Assembly: GCF_018128225.1 (NCBI RefSeq)
Contig: NZ_CP072377.1
Span: forward strand, 496,001-560,000
Direction of reading: 5' to 3'
Source: Leptotrichia sp. oral taxon 218
GTDB taxonomy: Bacteria; Fusobacteriota; Fusobacteriia; Fusobacteriales; Leptotrichiaceae
Length of the DNA stretch: 64,000 nucleotides
A program made the translations under genes and the position numbers. Below, piece by piece: positions 17,079 to 25,188 of the stretch. Numbering within the stretch: position 1 is the first letter of the stretch; each line of letters starts with the position of its first letter. The notes under the pieces were generated by a model. That model had not been told where the DNA came from. It did no database searches and saw nothing but the letters and a program-made list of their open reading frames with translations.

Positions 17079-18350
17079 ATGATGAATTCACAAGAATTAA
17101 ATAAATTTATAAAAGAAAATGTTGATAAAATTTATGATGAAATGGTGAAAATTAGAAGAACTATACATATGAATCCTGAACTGGGGGACGAAGAATTTGA
17201 AACGAGTAAACTAATTAAAGAATTTTTGGCAAAAAATAATATTGAATTTTTTGAGATTATAAATACTGGCGTGGTTGCGACAATTTATAATGATGATGAG
17301 AAAAATGGTAAAAATCATACTGTTGCGACTAGGGCGGATATTGATGCGTTGCCAATTTTTGAGGAAAATGATGTGGAGTATAAGTCGAAAAATCTTGGAA
17401 AAATGCACGCTTGTGGGCATGATACCCATACAACTATTCAATTGGGAGTTGCGAAAGTTTTGGCGGAAAATAAGGATAAATGGAATGGAACTGTGAGATT
17501 TTTCTTTCAACCTGCAGAGGAAACCGATGGTGGTGCTGATAGAATGATAAAAGGTGGTGCTTTGAAATTTGAAAAAAGATCTGCTGGGAATAGTGATTTT
17601 GAGGATAAAGAGAAAAATAGTAAAGGTTCTGATAGAAAAATTGATGCGTTTTTTGCACTTCATATGGCACCTGAAATTCCAACTGGGAAAATTGGAGTGA
17701 AAGTTGGAAAGGCTCATGCTTGTTCAGCACAATTGAAAGCTACTATTCATGGAGTTTCAGCTCATGCGGCATTACCACATAAAGGGGTTGATGCGATATT
17801 GATTGGAGCAAAAGTTTTAGAATTTTTTCAGTCAATTGTGAGTAGAAGAATTGATCCTAGAGAAGGTGCGGTTATTACGATTGGATCATTTAAAGGTGGA
17901 GAAACAAATAACATTGTTTGTGACAAAGTTGAGATGCTTGGAACAATTAGAACTCTTTCAAATGAGACTAGACTTTTTATAAAAGAGACAATTGAGAGGG
18001 ATTTACCAATTTTTGTGGAAAGTCTTGGAGGAAAAGCTGAAGTTAGTATAAGACTCGGTTACGCACCTGTAATAAATAATGAGGAAATGACAGATTTTGT
18101 TGCTGAAAATATTGTTGATTTGTTTGGGAAAGATGCACTTGAAACAATTAAAGAAGCTAGAATGGATGTTGAAGATGTAAGTTATTTCTTGAATGAAATT
18201 CCAGGATGTTTTTTCAGATTAGGAACAAGAAATGAAGCGAAAAATATGGTTTACGATTTGCATCATCCAAAATTTAATGTAGATGAAGAAGCAATAAAAT
18301 ATGGAATTGGATTGCAATTAAAAAATATTTTAGAATATTTGAAAAAATAG
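17079..18350 (+). CDS. M20-family amidohydrolase (N-acyl amino acid / hippurate hydrolase-like)
   Basis: A metal-dependent peptidase/amidohydrolase of about 423 aa. The dinuclear metal ligands are visible: the MHACGHDTHT motif, the QPAEE pair, the ALHMAPEIP histidine and the late HHPKFNVDE histidine. RADIDALP near residue 90 supplies a further acidic residue. The dimerisation lid domain lies between (SAQLKATIHGVSAHAALPHKG). I prefer ATG at 17079 over GTG at 17073, since GTG falls within the purine-rich ribosome site. An insertion around residues 165-190 (KRSAGNSDFEDKEKNSKG) is longer than usual and low in complexity. The substrate is not determined. Confidence 0.88.
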   Translation: MMNSQELNKFIKENVDKIYDEMVKIRRTIHMNPELGDEEFETSKLIKEFLAKNNIEFFEIINTGVVATIYNDDEKNGKNHTVATRADIDALPIFEENDVEYKSKNLGKMHACGHDTHTTIQLGVAKVLAENKDKWNGTVRFFFQPAEETDGGADRMIKGGALKFEKRSAGNSDFEDKEKNSKGSDRKIDAFFALHMAPEIPTGKIGVKVGKAHACSAQLKATIHGVSAHAALPHKGVDAILIGAKVLEFFQSIVSRRIDPREGAVITIGSFKGGETNNIVCDKVEMLGTIRTLSNETRLFIKETIERDLPIFVESLGGKAEVSIRLGYAPVINNEEMTDFVAENIVDLFGKDALETIKEARMDVEDVSYFLNEIPGCFFRLGTRNEAKNMVYDLHHPKFNVDEEAIKYGIGLQLKNILEYLKK

Positions 18351-18419
18351 CAAGAAATTTTAAAGTAACTATTTTGGAATTGAAGAAATGATTTATAAAA
18401 TTAGGAGAAAAATTAGGGA

Positions 18420-19847
18420 ATGATAAATAAATTTGAAATTGGGCAAAAAGTAGAAATTGAGATTGAAAAAATTGTGTTTGGTGGCGAAGGAATAGGGAGA
18501 GTTGATGGTTTTGCGATTTTTGTGCCGATGAGTGTGCCTGGAGATAGACTTGAAATTGAGATAATTTCTTTGAAAAAAACTTACGGGAGAGGACTTATTA
18601 CACGGATTATTGAGCCTTCGAAGGACAGGGTTGAAGATTTATTGAAAGTTAGTTTTGAAGATTTTGACGGATGTGATTTTGGAATGCTTAAATATGAGAA
18701 GCAGCTAGAGTATAAAAATGAGATGTTGAAAGAGGTCTTGACAAAAATTGGTGGGATAAATCTTGAAGAAGTTATTTTGGAAAACATAATTGCGAGTGAA
18801 CATAAAAAAAATTATCGGAATAAGACAGCAGAGCCGATTTATAAAAAAAATGGAAAAATTATGACAGGATTTTATTCGAGAAGATCTCATGATGTTTTTA
18901 CAGCGAAGGAAAATCTGTTGCGTTCAGAAATTGCTGATAAAATAATAAATAAATTTTTGGAAGAAATAAATAGCTTTAATGGAACGAAAAATGAATTTAA
19001 AGTTTACAATGAAGTCAATAATAGCGGATTTTTGAAGCATATAATGGTTAGAAATAACGAAAAAAACGATGTTATGATTGTTGTTGTTGTGAATAAAACT
19101 TCGCAATATAAAAATTTAGTTAAAGTTCTAGAAAAAATGTATGAAGAAAACGAAGAAGTAAAATCAGTTTATATTTCAGTAAAAAAAGAGCAGAATAATG
19201 TGATTTTAGGTGATGAAAGTAGACATATTTTTGGTGAAAGTTATTTGGAAGAGGAAATTGAAGGAATAAAATTTAAGATTTATCCAGATTCATTTTTTCA
19301 AATTAATAAAAGACAGGCGATAAAATTGTACGACAAAGCGATTGAATATTTTGGAGAAAATAAAAAAGGAACCGTGATTGATGCGTTTTCTGGGACTGGG
19401 ACAATTGCGATGATACTTTCTAAAGATGTGGAAAAAGTAATTGGTATTGAAAGTGTTGAAAGTTCGGTTGTTGCAGGGAATATGACTATTGAAGAAAATG
19501 GGTTGAAGCATGTGAGTTTATTAAATGGAAAAGTTGAAAAAGTTTTACCAGAAATTTTGAAAAAAGAGAAAATTAGTGGAATAATTTTTGACCCGCCTAG
19601 AAGAGGAATTGATGAAAAAGCACTTAGAAGCGTTGTGAAAAATAAAATTGAAAAAATTGTTTATATTTCTTGTAATCCAGCAACTTTTGCTAGAGATAGT
19701 AAATTTTTGATTGAAAAAGGGTATAAATTGGAAAAAATTACTGCGGTGGATATGTTTCCTCAAACGGCGCATATTGAGACGGTAGCACTATTGTCCAAAC
19801 TCGATGTCGATAAGCATATAGATGATGAAAAAGCAAATTGGTTTTGA
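18420..19847 (+). CDS. 23S rRNA (uracil-C5) methyltransferase, RlmD/RlmCD-like
   Basis: A 475-aa class I SAM methyltransferase. An N-terminal TRAM domain (KVEIEIEKIVFGGEGIGRVDG) is followed by the central domain, the QINKRQAIKLYD segment, SAM motif DAFSGTGTIAM, IIFDPPRRG, and the catalytic cysteine in SCNPATFARD. KLDVDKHI near the end matches Firmicute-type RlmCD/RumA proteins. The region where RlmD carries a [4Fe-4S] cluster keeps only one cysteine (DGCDFG), so the cluster is probably absent. Which uracil is modified (747 or 1939 type) is not decided. The next gene starts 12 nt downstream. Confidence 0.9.
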   Translation: MINKFEIGQKVEIEIEKIVFGGEGIGRVDGFAIFVPMSVPGDRLEIEIISLKKTYGRGLITRIIEPSKDRVEDLLKVSFEDFDGCDFGMLKYEKQLEYKNEMLKEVLTKIGGINLEEVILENIIASEHKKNYRNKTAEPIYKKNGKIMTGFYSRRSHDVFTAKENLLRSEIADKIINKFLEEINSFNGTKNEFKVYNEVNNSGFLKHIMVRNNEKNDVMIVVVVNKTSQYKNLVKVLEKMYEENEEVKSVYISVKKEQNNVILGDESRHIFGESYLEEEIEGIKFKIYPDSFFQINKRQAIKLYDKAIEYFGENKKGTVIDAFSGTGTIAMILSKDVEKVIGIESVESSVVAGNMTIEENGLKHVSLLNGKVEKVLPEILKKEKISGIIFDPPRRGIDEKALRSVVKNKIEKIVYISCNPATFARDSKFLIEKGYKLEKITAVDMFPQTAHIETVALLSKLDVDKHIDDEKANWF

Positions 19848-19859
19848 GGAGGTAAAATA

Positions 19860-20477
19860 TTGATAGAAAGTAGACCTGAGTTTGATAAAATTACATCGTT
19901 TGATGAATTTAGTAAATACTATTGGTATCGTGAAGAACTTTCACAGATATGCAAGTCATTAGGATTAGAATATAGAGGTATAAAACAAGAACTCAATTAT
20001 ATTATTGAGCAGTATTTTAAGGGTAATTTGATTAAAAAGTCATCAATAAAAAACGAAAAGAAAAAAGTGGAAACTATTACCTTAGATATGCCATTACTTG
20101 AATGTGGGTTCTCCTTTAACACACAATTTAGAGAATATTTCTCAATTTTAACAGATGTTTCACCATTTAAATTTACTGCTGATATGGCTACTGCTTGGAG
20201 AAAAGTAAAAAGCGAAAATGATTTGAGTTTTACAATTCAAGATATGCTGAAAGTTTATTATGGAGAATCAGATTATGCCAAGTATGATAATTCGGTTTGT
20301 CAATGGAATCAATTTTTAAAGGATTTCTGTGCAGATGAAAATAGTTGCAACTATTCAAATAAATTAAAAGTAGCTTCCATTCTTTGGAAAGAAGTTAGAA
20401 ATTCAAGAAATGAAAAAATTTATTCAAAGAATCTTTTGACTGAATATGCTTATAAAATAAAAGAGTATTGCAAGTAG
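19860..20477 (+). CDS. SAP-domain protein with C-terminal DUF6434-like region
   Basis: A 205-aa protein starting at TTG behind GAGGAGGT. Residues 1-60 (RPEFDKITSFDEFSKYYW, then LSQICKSLGLEYRGIKQEL and YIIEQYFKG) match a bacterial SAP-type helix-extension-helix domain, usually linked to nucleic-acid binding. The C-terminal part (FREYFSILTDVSPFKFTADM, LKVYYGES, VCQWNQFLKDF) resembles the region often paired with it (DUF6434). It may be translated with the rRNA methyltransferase before it. The function is unknown; an RNA- or DNA-related role is inferred from the SAP fold. Confidence 0.7.
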   Translation: MIESRPEFDKITSFDEFSKYYWYREELSQICKSLGLEYRGIKQELNYIIEQYFKGNLIKKSSIKNEKKKVETITLDMPLLECGFSFNTQFREYFSILTDVSPFKFTADMATAWRKVKSENDLSFTIQDMLKVYYGESDYAKYDNSVCQWNQFLKDFCADENSCNYSNKLKVASILWKEVRNSRNEKIYSKNLLTEYAYKIKEYCK

Positions 20478-20523
20478 GATATTTTCAGCTTGCTAAACTA
20501 ACAATTTAATAAAAGCTAACACG

Positions 20524-20556
20524 AAAACAGTAAATCAAAAAAGGTTTACTGTTTTT
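20524..20556 (+). terminator. Terminator after the SAP-domain gene
   Basis: AACAGTAAA paired with TTTACTGTT around an A-rich loop, then TTTTT. Confidence 0.75.
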
Positions 20557-20671
20557 CTCTGCCCAAAAGAAAAAAGCCTTATAGAAAAAGCATCCATAAA
20601 TATAAAAAGTGTCGTGATACAATACATATGTGACAAAAAAGAAGAAAAAAAGAAAGGTTTCTGATATAATG

Positions 20672-21347
20672 TAAGCCGATCAAAACTACATATATATACC
20701 GAAGCTAGAAAACTGGGATACAGCCGTTCTTATGGAACTATGTGCAAAATAATAAGAAAAATTAGGGATAATAAGCCCAAAAAGCTGAAAAGGCTTTACA
20801 AAAGCACAAAAAAAGTGAAGCAGGCTACATATCCTGGTGAAAAGGTTCAGATAGACATAAAATATGTTCAAGAGAATGCATATGTTTTGGAACTAATGAC
20901 CAGAATTACTATCAAATAACAGCAATAGATGAGTATACAAGAAAGAGGGTATTAAGAATAGTGGATGAAAAAAGTACATACCAGACGACAAAATTTCTAG
21001 AAACGCTTGAAGCGGAGCTGGGCTTTAAAATAGAAAAAATACAAAGTGATAACGGCAGGGAGTTTACGAATGCGGAAAATGGCAAAAAGACACTATTTGA
21101 GTTAAAGCTGGAAAAACTAGTGATAGAATACATGAGAACAAGACAGTATTCGCCGTGGCAGAACGGAAAAGTGGAAAGGAGCCACAGGCTAGATAGCAAT
21201 TATTATTTAGGAAAAAGATTTAGAAGTCTGGAAGAATTAAGAAGGTCAGTAAAAAGATATTGCAGCAGATACAATAATATATCAAGAAAAGTATTAAATT
21301 TTAAAAGTCCAAATGAAATGCTGAAAGAATACAGGACAAACAATTAG
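20672..21347 (+). pseudogene. IS481/IS3-like DDE transposase remnant
   Basis: The reading begins in mid-protein at about 20672 (IYTEARKLGYSRSYGTM) and runs through the first catalytic region (GEKVQIDIKYV). A one-base frame break follows at the TTTT run 20885-20888. After it the protein continues as GTNDQNYYQITAIDEYTRKR, IQSDNGREFT with the second acidic residue, and PWQNGKVERSHR with the catalytic glutamate. The N-terminal helix-turn-helix domain is missing. Adding one T rejoins the two halves. No complete terminal inverted repeats were identified, so this is a decayed fragment. Confidence 0.8.
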
Positions 21348-21595
21348 GATAAGACATTGTGTGTTGGAATGCTCACAAGACCAGAATAAATAAGATTTTA
21401 AAAAGATTTTTGAAAAACAGAAATTTTAAAAATTATATGATTTTTATATTGAAAAACTATTAAAATTATAATCAATTAAATATTGTAAACAAAGTAAAGT
21501 GGAGTATACTCATACTGAAATTTGGAGGTAAGATATTTAAAAAAATTTCAAAAAAAAATTCAAAAAATAAAATTGAAGAAAAGCGAGGAAATATT

Positions 21596-22237
21596 ATGAA
21601 ATCAACAAAAAAAATGATTTTGGCAACTTTAATTGGAGTAATGGCTATTGCTTCTATCGGGTATTCAGCTACATCAAGATCTTTAAGAAAAACAACAAGC
21701 AAAACTGCAGTAACTTCTAAAAATTTGGTAAGAAAATTTAGCTGCAGCAGCAAAAGTGTGACAGTTGAAAATCTTTCTACAAATAAAGTTAGATTGACAG
21801 ATGACAGCGGAAAAGTTTACAATTTGAAATTGACAAGATCTGCTAGTGGAGAATTGTATTCAGGAAATGGAGTTTCTATTCAAATAAAAGGAAATGAAGC
21901 TGTATTTACAGCAAAAGGAAGCGATGAAAGCTGTAATATGACAAGCGACACAAATTCAAATAAAGACCAAACTTCAAGTAAAAATTTATTAAGAAAATTT
22001 AGCTGTGATGGTTATCAAGATGTAACAGTTGAAAATGTTTCAACAGACAAAGTAAAATTAGCTAATGGTTATGGAAATATTTATAACTTAAGTTCATCAG
22101 TAGCTGCCAGTGGAGAAAAATATTCTGACGGAAATGTTTCAATTCATATGAAAGGAAATGAAGCTGTTTATACAGAAAATGGAAAAGATAAAAGTTGTAC
22201 ATTAAAAAGTACTGATCATGGTTCAATTGAAGAATAA
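21596..22237 (+). CDS. Secreted protein with two tandem MliC (lysozyme inhibitor) domains
   Basis: A 213-aa protein with a signal peptide (KKMILATLIGVMAIASIGYSA). Two repeats follow, at about residues 43-115 and 132-203. Each has the MliC/PliC pattern: a first cysteine (KFSC), a strand VTVEN, a SASGELYS or AASGEKYS motif, then KGNEAV and a second cysteine. In known MliC proteins the SGxxY and KGxEA segments insert into the active site of C-type lysozyme. The tandem arrangement is unusual because most family members have a single domain. There is no lipobox, so it is probably periplasmic or secreted. A terminator follows. Confidence 0.8.
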   Translation: MKSTKKMILATLIGVMAIASIGYSATSRSLRKTTSKTAVTSKNLVRKFSCSSKSVTVENLSTNKVRLTDDSGKVYNLKLTRSASGELYSGNGVSIQIKGNEAVFTAKGSDESCNMTSDTNSNKDQTSSKNLLRKFSCDGYQDVTVENVSTDKVKLANGYGNIYNLSSSVAASGEKYSDGNVSIHMKGNEAVYTENGKDKSCTLKSTDHGSIEE

Positions 22238-22275
22238 TAAATTTATTTAAAATTAAGTAAAAAAAAACATTTCAA

Positions 22276-22305
22276 AACAAGGAGTTTTTACTCCTTGTTC
22301 TTTTA
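22276..22305 (+). terminator. Terminator after the MliC gene
   Basis: Perfect 10-bp stem AACAAGGAGT / ACTCCTTGTT with a 4-nt loop and a following CTTTT. Confidence 0.85.
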
Positions 22306-22358
22306 TAAATATTATATTTAAAAGTTAAGCTAAAAAAGTTAAACTAGGAGAAAAAATT

Positions 22359-22733
22359 ATGAAAAAAATATTTGGAATTTTATTGATTGGTTTGTTATCA
22401 ATGTCGTTGGAAGCGCATAGTAAAGATATGAGCAGGAAAGTGAAAAAGCCAGTGAGAGCAGAGCAAAATATTTCAATTAAAAATAGAAATGATAAAAATA
22501 ATAATAAAAATTTAGATGAAGATTTTCCAGAGCAAAAAATGATTGGAATGCCTAATCCTGCTTCGGTGTATTGCATAAAACAAGGTGGGGAGTCAGTCAT
22601 AGTGAAAGATAAAGATGGAAATGAATATGGAATCTGTAAATTTAAAGATGGAAAAGAAGTGGAAGAATGGGATTTTTACAGAAAAAATCATGATTTGACA
22701 GAAAAAGGTGTTCCTGAAAATAACAAAAAATAA
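22359..22733 (+). CDS. Periplasmic DUF333-domain protein
   Basis: A 124-aa protein with a signal peptide (KKIFGILLIGLLSMSLEAHS) and a charged linker. It then has a compact domain: GMPNPASVYCIKQGG, DGNEYGICKFKDGKEVEEWDFYR. That pattern (NPAsxyC, GG, GxCxFxDG, EEWxFyR) is DUF333, found in small periplasmic proteins such as E. coli YoaF. The two cysteines probably form a disulfide. DUF333 domains are often near MliC-type inhibitors, as here, so a shared role in envelope defence is possible but unproven. Confidence 0.75.
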   Translation: MKKIFGILLIGLLSMSLEAHSKDMSRKVKKPVRAEQNISIKNRNDKNNNKNLDEDFPEQKMIGMPNPASVYCIKQGGESVIVKDKDGNEYGICKFKDGKEVEEWDFYRKNHDLTEKGVPENNKK

Positions 22734-22801
22734 TTTTAAATATTAAAATTAATATTTTAAAAAATTAATTGAAAATAAAAGTTAAAAATAAAAATAAAAA
22801 T

Positions 22802-22833
22802 AAAAGGTAATTGTTTAAAAGTGATTGCCTTTT
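22802..22833 (+). terminator. Probable terminator after the DUF333 gene
   Basis: AAAAGGTAAT can pair with ATTGCCTTTT (one G-U pair) around a 12-nt loop; the T-run is short. Confidence 0.55.
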
Positions 22834-22902
22834 AATTTAAACAGAATTTTATAGAATATCTTGAAAAACTTGTAAATTTTATAAAAAATTATAAAAAATG
22901 TG

Positions 22903-22931
22903 TTGACAAAATTGAAAAAATATATTATAAT
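22903..22931 (+). promoter_or_regulatory. Strong promoter of the tRNA operon
   Basis: Consensus TTGACA (22903-22908), 17-bp spacer and TATAAT (22926-22931), 19 nt before tRNA-Leu. Confidence 0.85.
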
Positions 22932-22950
22932 AATCAAGTAATTTAAATTT

Positions 22951-23036
22951 GCCCGAGTGGTGAAATTGGTAGACGCAACGGACTCAAAATCCGTCGATTT
23001 TATATCGTGCCGGTTCGACTCCGGCCTCGGGCACCA
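22951..23036 (+). tRNA. tRNA-Leu (anticodon CAA)
   Basis: An 86-nt tRNA with a class II variable arm. The acceptor pairs GCCCGAG with CTCGGGC. The anticodon stem ACGGA/TCCGT encloses the loop CTCAAAA, so the anticodon is CAA. The T arm is CCGGTTCGACTCCGG, and CCA is encoded. Confidence 0.95.
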
Positions 23037-23051
23037 ATTTTGAAAAGTTTC

Positions 23052-23126
23052 GGCGACATGGTCGAGGGGCTTAGGCAGCGGTCTGCAAAACCGTTTACAC
23101 CAGTTCGAATCTGGTTGTCGCCTCCA
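23052..23126 (+). tRNA. tRNA-Cys (anticodon GCA)
   Basis: A 75-nt tRNA. The acceptor pairs GGCGACA with TGTCGCC in cloverleaf fashion. The anticodon loop CTGCAAA gives GCA. The T arm is CCAGTTCGAATCTGG, and the 3' end reads TCCA with CCA encoded. Confidence 0.95.
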
Positions 23127-23140
23127 ATATAGATTTTTAG

Positions 23141-23173
23141 AAATGATTTGCTGTTTGGTAGTCATTTTTTTTT
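23141..23173 (+). terminator. Terminator of the tRNA operon
   Basis: An 8-bp stem (AAATGATT / AGTCATTT, one G-U) followed by a long T-run. IStron copy 2 is inserted immediately downstream, at 23181. Confidence 0.75.
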
Positions 23174-23180
23174 ATTTTAT

Positions 23181-23694
23181 TAAATAGTACAAGAACACTC
23201 GCGACTTTAGTCGTAAGATGAATTGTACGAAAATTTTAGTAAGCATATAGGGAAACTTGTATGTAGACACGGAGTAAAACCGTGCAATAAAGAAACTGAA
23301 TTGCTGGGAACTCTTAAAGCTAGTATAACCACAACATAATACCTTCGTTCAAATATGGTATAAGTGTGAAGGTAGCGAAAGCAGAAAAAATATACTAGAT
23401 GGTGCAAGGTTAAATCCTAAACATTATGATAATAGACAATCAGCAGCTAATCCTGAAAAGGAAAGTTCAACGACTATCCCTCGTGAGGGGAGTACAATAC
23501 AAGCGATTGGTATTGGAAGTGGTTTCGCCTAAGTCCTTGAAATAGGATATGGATAAGATATAGTCTGTGCTTGTTAGAGATAACAAGAAGTTCAAGGCTA
23601 ATCTCCTTAATTTATTAAGGAGTATATATGCCATGAGAACTGCATAAGTAGTAGCGAACTTATGTGAACGACGCTTCCCACTGTTGTGGGGTTT
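23181..23694 (+). ncRNA. Group I intron catalytic core (IStron copy 2)
   Basis: P (AATTGCTGGGA, 23299-23309), Q (AATCAGCAGC, 23438-23447), R (GTTCAACGACTAT, 23465-23477) and S (AAGATATAGTCT, 23555-23566). P here has TTGCTG where the other copies have CTGCTG, changing one P4 pair from C-G to U-G. P7 is unchanged. The core looks functional in its conserved parts. Confidence 0.87.
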
Positions 23695-23804
23695 TAAAAA
23701 CTTTAAAAATATTTAAAAATAAATAAATAAAAATATTACTTTTTTTGACAGATAAAATATAGAATACATGGTATAATATCTCTGATGAAAAGGAGGTGAT
23801 ATCT

Positions 23805-25052
23805 ATGTATTTAACTTTAAAACAACAGGTAAAACATCTTAGCAAAAAGGAGTTTAGAAATTTAAAATATTTATCTCATGTAGCCAAGAACTTAACTAAT
23901 GAAGCTATATATAATATTAGACAGTATTATTTTAATAAGAAAAAGTATTTAAGTTATAATGAAAACTATAAAATACTTAAAAACAGTGAGAACTATAAGA
24001 AGTTAAATTCTAATATGGCTCAACAAATTCTAAAAGAAGTAGACGGAAGTTTCAAATCATTTTTTGGACTTTTAAAACTTGCTAAAAATAGTCAATATGA
24101 TAATAAGAAAATAAAATTACCTAAATATCTTGCTAAAGATGGATTTACAACTCTTGTTATAGGTTTTGTTAGATTAAAAGATGATATTCTGATAGTTCCT
24201 TATTCAAATTTGTTTAAGAAAACTCATCAGGAAGTTAAAATTAAGTTGCCACCTGTATTAAAAGACAAGAAGATAAAAGAGATTAGAATAATACCAAAAC
24301 AACATTCTAGGTACTTTGAAATTCAATATACTTATGAAGTAAAAGAAGTTCAAAGGGAATTAAATGAAAACAATGCACTAGGAATTGATTTAGGTATAGA
24401 TAATCTTTGTACTTGTGTTACAAATGCTGGAGTTTCATTCATAATAGATGGTAGAAAATTAAAATCAATAAATCAATACTATAATAAGATAAATGCAAAA
24501 TTGCAAAGCATTAAAGATAAGCAAAAGATTAAGCGGACAACATTAAGGCAAAAGAGAATAGCTAGAAGGAGAAATAATCGTATAAATGATTATCTTTCAA
24601 AATCAGCAAGGATAATTGTAAATTATTGTCTTAATAATGATATAGGAAGAATAGTTCTAGGATATAACGAGAATTTTCAAAGAAAATCAAATATAGGGAG
24701 TATAAATAATCAAAACTTTGTGAATATACCATATGGAAAATTAAGAGATAAATTAATATATCTATGTAAACTATATGGAATAGAATTTAAGCTACAAGAA
24801 GAAAGTTATACATCAAAAGCAAGTTTCTTTGATGGAGATGAAATTCCAATATATGATAAAGAAAATCAAAAAAAATATATATTCAGTGGAAAAAGAATAA
24901 AAAGAGGACTATATCAAACAGGTGCAGGTAAACTCATAAATGCAGACTGTAATGGAGCATTAAATATTTTAAGAAAAAGTAAAGTTGTGGATTTAAGTAT
25001 CCTATACAATAGAGGTGAACTGGACACGCCTAAAAGAATAAGGATAGCATAG
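23805..25052 (+). CDS. tnpB: TnpB of IStron copy 2
   Basis: A 415-aa TnpB with the same layout as copy 1: RuvC Asp in ALGIDLGIDN, Glu in LGYNENF, Asp in NADCNGALN, and no zinc-finger cysteines. It is the most divergent of the three copies, with changes such as QYYFNKK, RTTLRQKRIARRRN and the end PKRIRIA, but the frame is open throughout and the triad intact. The start is the ATG behind AAGGAGG (23790-23796), preceded by TTGACA and TGGTATAAT. It would use DNA flanking 25131 as its guide source. Confidence 0.93.
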   Translation: MYLTLKQQVKHLSKKEFRNLKYLSHVAKNLTNEAIYNIRQYYFNKKKYLSYNENYKILKNSENYKKLNSNMAQQILKEVDGSFKSFFGLLKLAKNSQYDNKKIKLPKYLAKDGFTTLVIGFVRLKDDILIVPYSNLFKKTHQEVKIKLPPVLKDKKIKEIRIIPKQHSRYFEIQYTYEVKEVQRELNENNALGIDLGIDNLCTCVTNAGVSFIIDGRKLKSINQYYNKINAKLQSIKDKQKIKRTTLRQKRIARRRNNRINDYLSKSARIIVNYCLNNDIGRIVLGYNENFQRKSNIGSINNQNFVNIPYGKLRDKLIYLCKLYGIEFKLQEESYTSKASFFDGDEIPIYDKENQKKYIFSGKRIKRGLYQTGAGKLINADCNGALNILRKSKVVDLSILYNRGELDTPKRIRIA

Positions 25053-25131
25053 GACTATCAAACTTCTTAGAAAATTTTTGAATATTTTTAAAGATTTTAG
25101 AACCCTGCGACTTTAGTCGTGGGAGATTCAG
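24965..25131 (+). ncRNA. Candidate omega RNA scaffold, IStron copy 2
   Basis: Same position relative to tnpB and the right end as in copy 1, with hairpin CCTGCGAC/GTCGTGGG near the end. The right-end sequence differs by one base (GGGAGATTCAG rather than GGGAGGTTCAG). The guide would start at 25132 (AGGAAAATTGTGG). The 5' boundary is uncertain. Confidence 0.5.
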
Positions 25132-25141
25132 AGGAAAATTG

Positions 25142-25150
25142 TGGTATAAT
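25142..25150 (+). promoter_or_regulatory. Extended -10 promoter of pheA at the IStron edge
   Basis: TGGTATAAT begins 11 bp after the right end of IStron copy 2. The -35 position falls inside the element (about 25122-25127) and does not look like TTGACA, so the TG extension may carry the promoter. Confidence 0.55.
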
Positions 25151-25188
25151 AAATAAAAAATTTAAATTATTGCGAGGGAGAAAAATCA

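Larger units (their letters stand above)
23181..25131 (+). mobile_element. IStron copy 2 (intergenic): group I intron plus tnpB
   Basis: A 1951-bp element with the same TAAATAG start after TTTAT and ending ATTCAG. It lies between the tRNA terminator and the pheA promoter, so splicing is not needed for any host protein. It carries the full intron core, tnpB and the right-end hairpin. It is longer than copy 1 because of an extra stretch (about 23596-23632) in the peripheral region after the S element, with a CTCCTTAA/TTAAGGAG hairpin. No Y1 TnpA gene is present. Confidence 0.9.

Noticed and set aside
22815-23165. Minus-strand 116-aa ORF across the tRNA pair
   Set aside because: It is the antisense translation of tRNA-Leu and tRNA-Cys, a well-known false gene pattern with WCPRPESNRH-like residues.
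23127-23185. tRNA-Cys 3' end as an attachment site for an integrative element
   Set aside because: The element starts 54 bp past the tRNA, shows no duplicated tRNA end, and its TTTAT flank matches the other two insertions.
23207-23407. Minus-strand ORF inside the intron core of copy 2
   Set aside because: It lies within conserved ribozyme sequence and is not open in the other copies.
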